In this document: positions 46,789-57,378 of the stretch, one piece after another | Layout of the letters: each line of letters begins with the position of its first letter | Position numbering within the stretch: the first letter of the stretch is position 1 | Source of the DNA: Agapetus fuscipes | Lineage: Eukaryota; Arthropoda; Insecta; Trichoptera; Glossosomatidae | Assembly: GCA_951799405.1 (NCBI GenBank) | Contig: OX637332.1 | Coordinates: 14,637,001-14,701,000, forward strand | Length of the DNA stretch: 64,000 nucleotides | Direction: 5' to 3' | Made by a program: the position numbers and the translations under genes | Notes under the pieces: generated by a model | Told to the model about the DNA's origin: nothing | What the model saw: only the letters and a program-made list of their open reading frames with translations | Databases searched by the model: none

Positions 46789-47217
46789 AAATGTTTTTTT
46801 TTTTAATTTATACATTTTTATATTTTATTACAAAAAAATAATAATTAAAAAAGCACTTTCCCATTTTCCATTTTATAGTTGAATTTGTTTTTTTTTCATT
46901 TTGAATACCATAACAATGATATAAATTATAATAATAAAAGTTATGCCCAAGCGTAGTCAGATGACTGTTCCATTATTTTGTGGAATAACACTTACCAAAA
47001 ATATCATTTATTTTTCTCACAAAATTAGAGAAATAAGAAAGTTTTTGTTTCATTTCATTGTTAGTTTAGATATTTATAATATTTCGTAAATAATAGCCTA
47101 ATTTTCTCATGGATGTTGGTATTTTCAATTATCAAGCAGAAAAGCCTGGCGAGTAGCGATGTTAGACAATTTCAAGCTTGTAGGAAAAATATTCTGGTTT
47201 TGAAAAGTCCGCAGTCT

Positions 47218-47543
47218 AGTACGCAACTAAGCTACACATATAGTGCAAGTTCTTGCCCCGTTATCCCCGAAGGGTTTCGCATGTGGCGAGTGGAACCTAT
47301 TTATTTTTGCAGGTGAGGGCGCCGGCCTTACGCCAGCCACTTCAGTTGAAGTAGAAGTTTCCCAGCTCCCTGGGGAATGCTACTCATTTCTTGTGAAGGC
47401 TGAGTAAACCTCGCCGACATTTTATTTTGGGTTTTGAAATAAACACCGAAACGGGAAATCATTTGAGACACCCTCGGTGGGATTCAAAACCGAGCTCTCG
47501 GTACTGAATGCAAACACTACACCAACTGAGCAATCGACCGGAT
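47218..47543 (-). mobile_element. SINE-a, full length, reverse
   Basis: Reverse-strand body complete, ending in GTAGCTTAGTTGCG at the 3' side (47220-47235 region). The B box is changed to GGTTTTGAATCCC. It lies 0.8 kb from the codirectional 46258-46442 copy. Confidence 0.85.
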
Positions 47544-47664
47544 GAGACGGAGCATAAAAAATACCATCTTGTTTTAATAATGGCAACCAGTGTTTCTTTT
47601 AGGCAAAATTATCCAGGGGGGCAATTAAGGGATCTGGGGGGGCGAAGTATATATATATATTATA

Positions 47665-47882
47665 TATTTTTTAAATAGATTTGTGGAAAGGAATGCAATC
47701 CACCAACTTATTTTACCTGGCCAGTTGTCTTCATGCGAAAGCAGAAGCTTGTGTGCATGCAACGGCATCTGTTGAACCAGGGTCGAAGTTATCGTCGCGG
47801 GATTCGAACCAGCGTTATCCGGTTCCAAATAACCTGTCTTCATAGACCTGTCTTGATCCCCGCGGCTATAACACCGACATCG
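47665..47882 (-). mobile_element. SINE-c, second copy
   Basis: Close match to 3742-3935 across the whole element, including the B box and the preceding (AT)n tract. It has a small internal duplication (an extra ACCTGTCTT unit). Confidence 0.65.
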
Positions 47883-48149
47883 AAAATGAAACAAACTTAT
47901 ATGTAAAATTAGTTACAGTTATTATTAAATATTTTAATGAAGTAAAGATGTTTTCATGGGCGTAACTCTGGAGAGGCAGATTCGAAAGGCAGAGGCAGAA
48001 GAGAAAAATTCACCTAAATAATCAGAAATCGTTGTTAAGTTGTATTGCAAAATGACCATTTTTCGATCATGTCTTGCCCCCTCCCTAAAGATGTGCGAGA
48101 CATGAAAGCTACTGATATTTTTTTGCGATATTATAAAGTTCGATAGGGA

Positions 48150-48300
48150 ATATCAGAATCCTTTATTATATTACTCCAGGCCGTCGTCATTCGCCTTGAG
48201 TTTCAATTTTCAAAATTAATGCCATCCTTTATTATATTACCCTTCATCGTCGTCTTTCGTCGTCACTCGCTTTGAGTTTCGATTTTCAAAACTAATGCCG
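48150..48300 (+). repeat. Two-copy tandem duplication
   Basis: A unit of about 75 bp (CCTTTATTATATTAC ... TTTTCAAAAYTAATGCC) occurs twice in a row, with GTCGTC-rich centres that differ between copies. The second copy abuts the Helitron-like element that begins at 48301. Confidence 0.7.
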
Positions 48301-48689
48301 TCACAGCAGATGAAATACATTTGCAAACATAGAAAAGAAAATTTTGTATATATGCTGCAAAACAGGACCATTCATGTATGTGTTTGAGAAACACACTCGA
48401 ATACACTATAACTTCTTTCAATATTTACAAAAAAAATTTTTTTTTTCGTAAAACAGTAGTTTTTAGTAGAAGTAATTATAATTTCTGAAAAAAGTATTTC
48501 TTAAAAAGCCGCCACATTTTTTTAAACCTGTTTTTGTTTTGTATTGAAATGTAAGAAAATGTATGCAAAATGGAAAAAAACTAAATAGACATCTAGCGGC
48601 AAAATTCGAAAGTTTTTTATTTTTTAAGGATATTTTATTTTTATTTTATACAAATCAAAAAAACAACAAACAAAAAACATAAAAATGGA

Positions 48690-49375
48690 TTTAAATCTAT
48701 AATCTTAGTTGCAAAGATATATTACAACATTCTCACAAGCAGACACGTATAAGTTCACACTTACACATGTCCCATATGGACCAAAAAACCCAATCTAAGA
48801 TATTATGTTGTGTTTACAGATACTATAATATAATCTATAATATATAATCTAAGTTGCAAGGATATATTCATTTACAGCTCTCAGATGCATACCCATAAAC
48901 AAGCACGTGTAGTTCGCGCTTACAAATGCTGAATGTGTACTTACAAATAAAATCCAAACCTCAAATGAACATAAGCCCTACAACTTTTGCCGACCTTCCC
49001 TGACACAGAGGCCTATAATCTAAGTTGCAAGGATGTATATAGATTCAAAGCTCATATCCGATGCATGCCCACAAACAAACTTTTGCCTGTAACTTTTGCC
49101 AACCTTCCCTGGAACAGGGGTCAATCTAATTTAATCTAAGCTGCAAAGATATATGTCATTTAAGATTTATATTAAATGCATTCCCACAAGCAGACATGTA
49201 TAATTTCGCGCTTACACATGCCGCATGTGGACCTACAATATAAAAACCCAATCTCAAATGAACATAAGCCCTGCAACTCTTGCCGTCGTTCCCTGAAACA
49301 GGGATGACATTGGCAAAGTGAACTATTTTTACAGCATGGGTGGTCAGCCGCATACCAACCTATAAGTCCAGGAAC
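48690..49375 (-). repeat. R1 series inside Helitron-like element 1
   Basis: Four reverse units stand in a row: a partial (48690-48790), one lacking its head (48828-49012), a strongly deleted one (49011-49125) and a full copy (49127-49375). Each begins with the (TATAATC)TAAGTTGCAAGGATAT-type tail. The three partial units break off at different points, so deletions arose independently. Confidence 0.8.
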
Positions 49376-49527
49376 ATACACGACAAATTACATTTTTTAA
49401 ATCAACAAATAATAATATGTCTGGACATCAAAACTTAAAACAAAACCAATTTTATTTTAATTTGGATCTGTTATGTGTATAAGTAATTAAGAATTTTTGT
49501 AAATCATTTATATTTTTTTGTGCTCCT

Positions 49528-49780
49528 TAACTGTTGGTGTGAGGCTGACCCCCCGTGCTGTAAAAATCGGTTCACTTTTGCCAATGCCACCCCGGTTCAG
49601 GGAACGGCGGCAGGAGTTGCAAGATTTATGTTCACGTGAGGTTTTGTTTATTTTTATGCACACATGCAAAATGTGTAGGCGCGAACCTACATGTGCCTGT
49701 CTGTGGGCATGCATTTAATATGAGTCTTAAATGTTAACATATCTTTGCAGCTTAGATTATAGATTATAGATAGATAGCCG
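49528..49780 (+). repeat. R1 repeat, GGCGCGAACC subfamily
   Basis: Opposite in orientation to its neighbours. It shares GGAACGGCGGCAGGAGTTGC and ATGTTAACATATCTTTGCAG with 11391-11640. Probably an independent insertion into the Helitron-like element. Confidence 0.85.
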
Positions 49781-49953
49781 CCAAAATTACAGATCAACCG
49801 CCATTTCTTTCTGTCCTTAAATACTTCTTAAATTTCCTCCAGAGTAATAACCTTCTTCATACAGGCTCTTCTTTTGTTGGGTGACATTGGCAAAGTGCAA
49901 CATTTTTTAACAGTTTGGGTGGTCAGCCTCATACCAACATATAAGTCAAGGAC
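49772..49953 (-). mobile_element. LINE-x scrap followed by R1 head fragment
   Basis: 49772-49880 is the reverse complement of the LINE-x end (CGCCATTTCTTTCTGTCCTT, CCTTCTTCATACAGGCTC). It runs straight into the head part of a reverse R1 unit (GTGACATTGGCAAAGTG to AGTCAAGGAC). The same junction order is seen around 33690, where LINE-x also touches R1. Confidence 0.65.
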
Positions 49954-50170
49954 TATAATGGAGCAAAATTAAAACCGGTTTCTTTTTTTTATTTGCTTTT
50001 AGTTTTCTTTCTTTTGTTACAAGACTTAAAAATTTTTTTTTTTACAAAAACTGAATTTTTTTTACATGTTTTCTAATGATTGATTCCGTAGATGCAAAAC
50101 TATGTGCAATATACACATTGCCTAATGTTAAGGGGTTGGGCTGCGTAGCAGCCAGGGGCGGAGCCCCTAG

Positions 50171-51277
50171 TCACAGCATTAATTTTGATGGAAAATCAAA
50201 TTTTGTATATATGCTGCAAAACAGTACTATTCGCGTATGTGTTTGAATCCCATACTAAAATACACTTATAAACCCTTATAGATCCTTTTGTTTTAATATC
50301 GAAATACGTATGAAACTATATTGACATCTAGCGGCAAAATTAGAAAGTTTTTTTATATTTTCTTTTATTTGATTCAAAATTAAAAAAAAAACAAACGAAA
50401 TAAAAATGGATTTAAATCTGTAATCTAAGTTGCAAAGATAAATAACATATAAGATTCATATTACATGCATTCCTACAAGCAGACATTTGTAAGTTCGCGC
50501 TTACACATAATGCATGTTGACTATTACAACATAAAAACCCAATCTCAAATGCAACTCTTGCCGACTTTTCCTCAAACAGAGATGAAATTTGCATGGTGAA
50601 GCACTTTTTAAAGTATGGGTGGTCAGCCTCATACCAACCTATAAGTCAAGGAAATTATTTTGTGTATTTCTTTACATAATCTGAGTTGTAAAGATACTTA
50701 CCATTTGAGATTCATATTAAATGCATTCCCACAAGCAGACAGGTTCGCTCTTACAAATGCTCTATGTGGACTTACAACCTAATCTCAAATGAACATAAGC
50801 CCTGCAACTCTTGCCGACTTTTCCTCAAACAGAGATGAAATTTGCATGGTGAACCATTTCTTACAGTATGGGTGGACAGCCACATACTAACCTATAAGTC
50901 AAGGAAATTATTTTGTTTAGTTCTATAATCTAAGTTGCAAAGATACATACCATTTGAGATTCATATTAAATGCATTCCCACAAGCAGACATTTGTAAGTT
51001 CGCGCTCACACATAATGCATGTTGACTTACAACATAAAAACCCAATCTCAAATGAACATAAGCCCTGCAACTCTTGCCAACCTTCCCTGAAACACAGCTG
51101 AAATCTGCAAAGTGAACCATTTTTTAAAGTATGGGTGGTCGATTTTCTTTTACTAAGATTGCATGTTTTTATTTTACATGTTTTCCGAATTTTAACGCGA
51201 GGAAACTATGCGCAATATACACATTCTCCGAATGTTAAGGGGTTGGGCTGCGTAGCAGCCAGGGGCAACGCCCCTAG
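50171..51277 (+). mobile_element. Helitron-like element 2, head to tail with element 1
   Basis: Starts TCACAGCATTAATTTTG immediately after the CTAG of element 1. It ends with the same double hairpin (second loop AAC instead of GGA) and CTAG at 51277, followed by T. It carries three reverse R1 units in tandem (50416-50655, 50677-50910, 50923-51140), then the shared 3' segment (TTTTACATGTTTTCCGAATT, GCAATATACACATTC). Confidence 0.65.
50416..51140 (-). repeat. Tandem array of three R1 units
   Basis: The first two share AACAGAGATGAAATTTGCAT and the third has AACACAGCTGAAATCTGCAA. All three depart from the usual hairpin (CAGGG replaced), so they form a Helitron-resident subfamily. Spacers of 10-25 bp between units contain ATTTTGTKTA words. 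Confidence 0.85.
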
Positions 51278-51404
51278 TAATCTTGTAATTTGCGTGTCGT
51301 CGTCCCGTCGACAGAATTTCTATGGGCGGCATTTTGAGAAGTTACCCATCCATCAACCATCAATATTTGTTTTGTTGGACACAAAATAAACTTTTTGAAA
51401 TGCA

Positions 51405-51682
51405 GAAACACTGGTGGCAACACTTCGGACTTGTAAATGGATGGTTGTGGGTTCGAATCCCGGTGGAGCACAAAAAATATGCCATCAATATTTTCAAATA
51501 TGCTCTTTGCTGGGTTGAAAAAATCATGAAATCTTTACCAAAGACCGGTCACTAAAGGTCCTTCCAGCCTTACAGCAACTGGGTATTGCTTGAGAATAGT
51601 CGCTTTCTGACGAACGAGCTTGTAGGAGGCTCTTGAGGTGTGATTCACACAAAATCAGCGCTCACCAAATTAATCATCCTAA
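51405..51682 (+). mobile_element. SINE-b, nearly full length
   Basis: The first part of the tRNA-like head is replaced, but GGTGGCAACACTTCGGAC, a perfect B box GGTTCGAATCCC, the CCGGTCACTAAAGG body and CACCAAATTAATCATCC are present. There is an extra ACGAACGAGC segment relative to the copy at 14889. Confidence 0.75.
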
Positions 51683-51691
51683 TATCTATAA

Positions 51692-52075
51692 TCTATAATC
51701 TAAGTTGCAGGGTATATTCATTCAAAGCTCTCAGATGTATGCCCACAAACAAACACGTGTAGTTTGCGCTTACAAATGCTGATTGTGTACTTACAAATAA
51801 AATCCAAACCTCAAATGAACATAAGCCCTACAACTCTTGCCGACATTCCCTGAAACAGGGGTGACATTGGCAAAGTGAACCATTTTTTACAGTATGGGTG
51901 GTCAGCCTGATACCAACCTATAAGTCAAGGAATTACATAAAAACACAAATCAGAAATGAACATACACCCTGTAACTCTTGCCGACCTTCCCTGAAACAGG
52001 GGTGACATCGGCACAGTGAACCATTTTCTACCGCATGGTTGGTCAACCGCATACCAACCCATAAGTCAACGGAAC
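51692..52075 (-). repeat. R1 copy plus R1 head fragment
   Basis: 51692-51940 is a full reverse copy with tail CTATAATCTATAATC. It is followed directly by a fragment (51941-52075) holding the hairpin and head regions, ending AAGTCAACGGAA. Confidence 0.8.
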
Positions 52076-52151
52076 TAAAGTAAACTAAACGGAAATATCA
52101 TTTGACGGAACAAAAAGAATAAATAACATCGTCAGGTTTCACCCTACCTTA

Positions 52152-52934
52152 ACAGGTTGAACTATCATGGTCTTTAGGACTTAAAGAAGTTAAGGTTATT
52201 TATTATTTTTGTGAGAAAAAATATAATGTACATTTTTTCTAATAAAAAATACAAATGAAGTATTCTGAGATTTTCAAAACTTTTTTCTACCCGCGCGCGG
52301 GTAGAAACATACATTTAACGCCCTCTAGCGGTTCACTAAAAAAGTAAGACAACATTCCAATCGCTATTTTTTTATAATAAATGTTTCCCTATATCTTTGG
52401 AATATTTTCAATGACTTCTATAATTATTCTGTTCTAAATCTTGAAAAAATGACAGGTTACAATGAATCCAATTGAATAATAAAAATTTACAAGTATGATG
52501 CTTACATCCACTCCACATATTGATGATGATTTTTTAATTAAAAAAGAAAAAATATATCCTTCATTGTTTTGAAATATATTTCAGTCCAAAACAATCACCT
52601 TGCAAAATGTTACATATTGTATAAAAAAAGCACGCAATGAAACAAAGCAAAACTATGCAATTTAAATTCTGAGGATTTTTTTGTTAACTAGTTACAGTTT
52701 ACAGCATTTACCCACTTCCTGAATAAAATTCCTAACAACCTGCGAAGTTGACGACCTGTTTGCTTCTTGTTATAAAGTATAATTTATAATCTGTGTTTTA
52801 TCAAACTACATTTGTTTTATTTTGTCAAAAACATTGACAGCAATCGTAAGTATTTTCTTAAGCTTATATCTTCTCTAACAAAAATAATAACCTTAACTTC
52901 TTTAAGTCCTAAAGACCATGATAGTTCAACCTGT
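52152..52934. mobile_element. DNA transposon with perfect 49-bp TIRs
   Basis: The first 49 bases (starting ACAGGTTGAACTATCATGG) and the last 49 (52886-52934) are exact reverse complements, with TA outside each end. The left flank reads TTAA, so a piggyBac-type TTAA target with one change at the right (TTAT) is the alternative to a Tc1/mariner-type TA target. Pairing continues inward with a small gap. Length 783 bp; no transposase. TACCCGCGCGCGGGTA at about 52290 is an internal palindrome. Confidence 0.85.
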
Positions 52935-53960
52935 TATTACTAATTAAGAATAGGTAAAAGACAAATTTGCGTTGATTTATTAGTGTAGCATTTTTAAAAT
53001 TAATTTAAATGCCTTCATAAAAGTGAATGAAACTTTCGTTCATCTAAGTTTTAAGGTATATTATTATTGGGATGTTTCTGAGAAATGGCGTCTACTTGTT
53101 ATCATAAACATTCTTGACTCATCCAAACAAAGCTATGAATAGATCAGTATAAACAGGTAAAACATTGAGCAGGTCTAATGGTTCTTCAGTTCGCGGCGTA
53201 GTTTTACCATTTATTGAAATAAACAGTTTGTTTCGAAGTTAAGCTGTGATAGATACACCTGTAGCAATATTGTTAACATTGAATGATTGTTAACCTTCAG
53301 ATGGGAAAGCTTAAGCACAGGTGTAATAAAAGTTTAAACTTTTTAAAATTTTAAATCTCTTGAATTTTAATCAATCAATATATTTGATACTGTTTGCAGG
53401 ACTTTCAAATTAAATAAAGTGTAAATTTGCAGTAGGTAAACATGATTTGAGTTATTTTTTGTTCACAAATTGTTTTGCCAAGTATGGTAAAAAGTTAGAA
53501 TTGTAAGGTTAGGTAGTGTTTGGTTCGGAAAATGTAAGCCTATCATGTTAATTACACAAATAGTAACCGTAAGTGTATTGGATACTAATGAAACATAGTT
53601 TTTTTTTAAATAGATAGAATAGGAGGTTTACATTTTACTTTATTGATCAAATTATCTTTTGTTTAAAAATTTATTAATAGCAAGAAAAATTCCACTTTCA
53701 AAAGGCTGCTTGTGATTTGAGGTAATGGGCTTTGATGTTAAGCTATGAGCATATTAGTTCCTGCGTTAGTTTCCTAAATTCTATAATTCTAGTTGCTTAT
53801 GTAAAATTCTAGAACTAAAAAACTTGGAATACTCCCTTTTTCCATTTGTACCTACTTAGGTTCTAACTTAAAAATAGTATTACTATTTTGTTTTTCAGTT
53901 GAATTTTGGCAATAGAGGCCTGATGCGTGTGAGACTCACATTGTTGCTTGTGTTTTCCAG
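52935..53960. other. Upstream flank of tsg
   Basis: AT-rich with no repeat family recognised. Two good acceptors lie before the tsg start: TTTGTTTTTCAG (ends 53898) and TTGTGTTTTCCAG (ends 53960, directly before the ATG). A non-coding first exon must therefore lie further upstream; I could not locate it. Confidence 0.5.
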
Positions 53961-56900
53961 ATGATTGTCTCGTGGATTAGGGGTCTCCTAGTGTTGGGTC
54001 TGGTATGTTCTCCGGTCTTAGCTACTGTGGCCATTTGCAATGAAGCGGTTTGTGCCAGTGTGGTTTCCAAATGTATGCTCACCCAGTCCTGCAAATGTGA
54101 CCTCACACACTGTTCTTGCTGCAAAGACTGTTACACTTGCCTAAGTAACTTGTTCAACGAGTGCTGCTCTTGCGTTGGTATGTTTCAAATTGTTTTTTTT
54201 TTAATTTTCACATTTTAGTGTCATTTTCGTAAACGAAAAATTGCCAGCTCTAGTATTTTACTCAAAGCACCCAACTTAGGTTTTCCTTCAACTTTTGTAG
54301 CAAAATCTAAGGAAGTTGGTTACTCAAATTCATCTTTTAAAATGGTAAATGCCTTGTAATTTATCAAAAAGTTCTTACAAAATTAGTTACTTATATGATG
54401 CTAACTAGTGATGCCCGAGCTGCGGAGAGACCTTGTGGTGTGATCTACAGTTTACAAAAATTGTGCTCAATAGATAGAAGAAAGAAAAGAGCTTAACTGA
54501 AGAGAAAAACCAAACTAATAGGACATTCAAGTAGACATAGCATATTTGAAGGAAAAATATTGAGATGGCGAACAAGGCCACCCAAGAACTTCATACTCTA
54601 CTTGATTTGAAGTGGCTAATGGATGTCTTGTCCTATTTGCAGCTCTAGAAGATAGCAATCAGCAGAGACAGAATAGTAGCACTACAGGCATTGCCTTTAG
54701 AAAATGATGATGAGATGGTTCAGCCAATTTTAATTATTCCTTTGTGTGCTATTTTTTTTTACATTGAGTGTAATGAAATTTAATAATAATTTGTTTTAGA
54801 CATGTGTCCTGAGGCAGAGAGCCCGTCTGATGCCACTCCTCGTTCCTATGTAGAGAACTTCCCTGATGATGTTCCAGGATTGTTCGCCGTTCTTACTTCT
54901 GAACCAGATTCACTCAACCGATGGAGAGCAATATCTGTGCCAATAACTACAAATGACTTATCCTTGCGTAATAAACTTTAAACTACTTCAACTATAAAAC
55001 TTTATGTTGAAACTCTACTATAGCATTTAATATAAAATGTATGAATACTTCTGTGCCTGTAGTGGGGATTTTAGTTTCATTGCATCTTAAGATACAACTT
55101 TAATAGAGTTTAACATAAATTTACTTTATGATTAATATTATACAAGTTCTATGTGCACCATATTGAAGTAGAGAACGATGCGGCTCAGCTTTTACAAGTT
55201 GCAAACTGGACAGACGGAGCTGGAGATAGAAGATGAAGGAGGTCAATGCTCAAATTGGGCTGTAGCACTATTCAAGAAGAATGTGTACCACATTACCTTT
55301 TGTTTATAAGACAGTACTATTCCTTTTATTGATTTACAGTTTTGTACATTAATTTTTACTGTTACTTAAAAATTTAATAACTTTATGATAGAAATGTTAA
55401 ATCAAATGAAGGGCACTTTGATGAAATGCTATGTAGGAACTTAATTTTTGGTTTATTACAGAAAAGGTAGATGCTGAGCCTTTGAAGCAAAACTGCACGG
55501 TGGCTTACATGTCTCAATGCATGTCTTGGAACAAATGTAAAGCAAGCTGTCAATCAATGGGATCTTCCAGCTTCAGGTAAAGTTAACTCTTTTAAAGAAT
55601 TTATGTGGTTTTCAGTTACTTTATTTCTCAAGCAACATTTCATAATTCAATGATAAAAAATACACTTATTAGTATGTCTACCTAATTGTGATTAAGTGAA
55701 CATCTTTTCTTGAGGTATTTTTTTTAATCTTTGACACTTCGAACTCAATTTTTTCATGGGAGCAGTGGATGTGACTGTTCTTATGTGTTAACTTTTCTGT
55801 GCCTTATTGGCAGATTGTGTCTTAAAATCCAAGCAAAATCAGGCGGAGGTTTTGTGATCCTCAGTAAGGTATGCAACACAATGGAATCAAACTAATCTGT
55901 ACGTATAAAGCAACTCCTTGCCACCTTGTCGCCAAAGGGGTTGCATTTAGTGAGTGCAACGTATTTATTTTCACAGGTAAGAGGGCCGACTTAAATAGAA
56001 GTGGGGGTTTCCCAGTTTCCGAGAAAGCTGGTTCTCATTTCTTGTGAAGGCTGAGTTAACCTTGCCAGTATTTTTATTTTGGGCTTGAAATAAACACGGA
56101 AACGGAAAATCATTTCTGATCATCTCCTTAGTGGTGATCGCACCCTATACTTCTGGTATGGAATGAAAGCATTGTACCAACTGAGCCATCGGCGAGACTA
56201 AAGATGGAGGAAATTAAATGATAAAATAAAGATTTATTAATTTCTTACCCTGAATCATAACTTCTTGGTTACTTTCCAGATGGTTTCACGATGGCTGCTG
56301 TGAATGCAATGGAGAAACTTGCATCAATTATGGGCTGGACGAGAGCCGGTATGAATACTCTAATATTCTTAAATACTGATAATTAACTGTCTGATCTTTA
56401 TCTTAATGTTTCAATGGGTATTTGGCATATGGGATGTACTTATTAGATATATGATTTTATTTTTTCTTACTCCAGTATTAAAACAAGCAAGGTTTGATTT
56501 TCTTTTACAAAAATTAAAAATCTGACCCTTTATAAAGTTCATTTGCTAACATGACTGCTTTCTATGATTTGAATTAATTTCTACAAAATTGTGATATCAC
56601 ATGGTTGGGCTGCTAGGGAAAAAGCAATAAAATATTGTCTATTAGTTGCTAAGAACAGTACGCTGCCTTAGTTCTTGTTTACCGTATACGTCATTGAGAA
56701 AATTTTACATGAGTAATGTTTGCATGTGTACTGGACCAATATGTCTTATAAAAGCAAGAAATTTATTTAAAAAATATTTAAAAGAACTCTCACATTATCA
56801 AGTTTTTCTTAGCTCAGATTGTGTAGAATTTGATTCATAAGACAACTGCATGACAAAGTCATATTTGACAAGATTAGAGTTTACGGTAAACAAGAACTGG

Positions 56901-57378
56901 GAGAGCGAGTAGTCCCCATTCAAATGTGATGCTTGCCTGCAAAGAAAAAAGTTTTTAAGTCAATTTTCCATAGACCATACTGCAGAATATCTTTTGAATG
57001 GACTGAGAACAAATTTGAATGTAGAACTTTTTTCTCAGCAGGCAAACCTCACACTTTTGTGGGCCAACAATTCTTAGCAACCAATTACATTTTTTTTTGC
57101 CTTTTCCCCAGCAACCTGGCTGCGCGACGTCACAATTTTCAAGTCCATTCTCTTAATTACACAGTTATTGACTTCCTACTATTATAATCTGATAAGCACT
57201 ATTTTTATAATGGCAGATAGCATAGATACCTTTGATGACATGCAACTATTTGAGTCATATTTTTTTTCTCAGGTGCTTGGGTTGCGGAGAAGGCGCTCAC
57301 AGAGAAGAAGAATCTCTTGATGATGATGTTGACTATGGAGAAGATATGGATCCTCAACCAACAGATTCATACACATAG
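53961..57378 (+). CDS. tsg: Twisted gastrulation (BMP-binding secreted protein), complete
   Basis: Extracellular BMP modulator that binds Dpp/BMP ligands and Sog/Chordin. Five coding exons with GT-AG sites and consistent phases: 53961-54177, 54800-54967, 55462-55576, 56280-56348, 57273-57378, giving 224 residues (vertebrate TWSG1 is about 223). Residues 1-21 are a signal peptide ending VLA. The N-terminal Cys-rich domain (about 26-76) has CNEAVCASVVSKC and CHCC-like HCSCCKDCYTC motifs and closes with CSCVDMCP. A linker of low conservation follows. The C-terminal domain (about 140-194) has the family block RWFHDGCCECNGETCINYG and then DESRCLGC. The last 30 residues are acidic. One NCT sequon lies at residue 139. 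The third exon joins through a C/GTAATA donor, the weakest in the gene. The start is set by the signal peptide and lies right after an acceptor. No R1 copies occur in the gene; the third intron holds a SINE-a and the fourth a foldback repeat. Confidence 0.94.
54968..54981 (+). promoter_or_regulatory. Intronic poly(A) signal and stop overlapping the tsg exon 2 donor
   Basis: The donor GTAATA (54968-54973) contains the start of AATAAA (54970-54975). The unspliced frame reads four more codons and stops at TAA (54979-54981). If the site is not spliced, a transcript could end here and encode only the N-terminal Cys-rich domain plus linker (132 residues). Confidence 0.4.
55902..56199 (-). mobile_element. 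SINE-a in tsg intron 3, reverse
   Basis: The reverse strand has the whole body. The tRNA head is worn (B box GGTGCGATCACC, A box TGGCTCAGTTGGTACA). It is antisense to tsg. Confidence 0.8.
56670..56898. repeat. Foldback repeat in tsg intron 4
   Basis: AGTTCTTGTTTACCGTA (56670-56686) recurs exactly inverted at 56882-56898. The enclosed ~195 bp has no gene. A MITE of unknown superfamily is likely; flanking duplications are not obvious. Confidence 0.6.

Larger units (their letters stand above)
48301..50170 (+). mobile_element. Helitron-like element 1, carrying R1 units
   Basis: Begins TCACAGCAGATG and ends in two consecutive hairpins followed by CTAG at 50170. Hairpin 1 (50139-50153) is GGCTGC-GTA-GCAGCC; hairpin 2 (50154-50168) is AGGGGC-GGA-GCCCCT. 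Inside are R1 units, a LINE-x scrap and the marker phrases GTATATATGCTGCAAAACAG and CATCTAGCGGCAAAATT. Both phrases recur in the element that follows. No Rep/helicase ORF; non-autonomous. Confidence 0.65.

Noticed and set aside
50416..52075. CRISPR-like array
   Set aside because: Units are ~240 bp R1 repeats in a eukaryotic Helitron context, not short repeats with unique spacers.
53936..54124. 62-codon minus-strand frame
   Set aside because: Antisense to tsg exon 1, with no independent support.
54968..54981. Taking the stop at 54979 as the end of tsg
   Set aside because: The C-terminal domain exons downstream match the family and are in phase with the 54967 donor; the stop is kept only as a possible alternative end.
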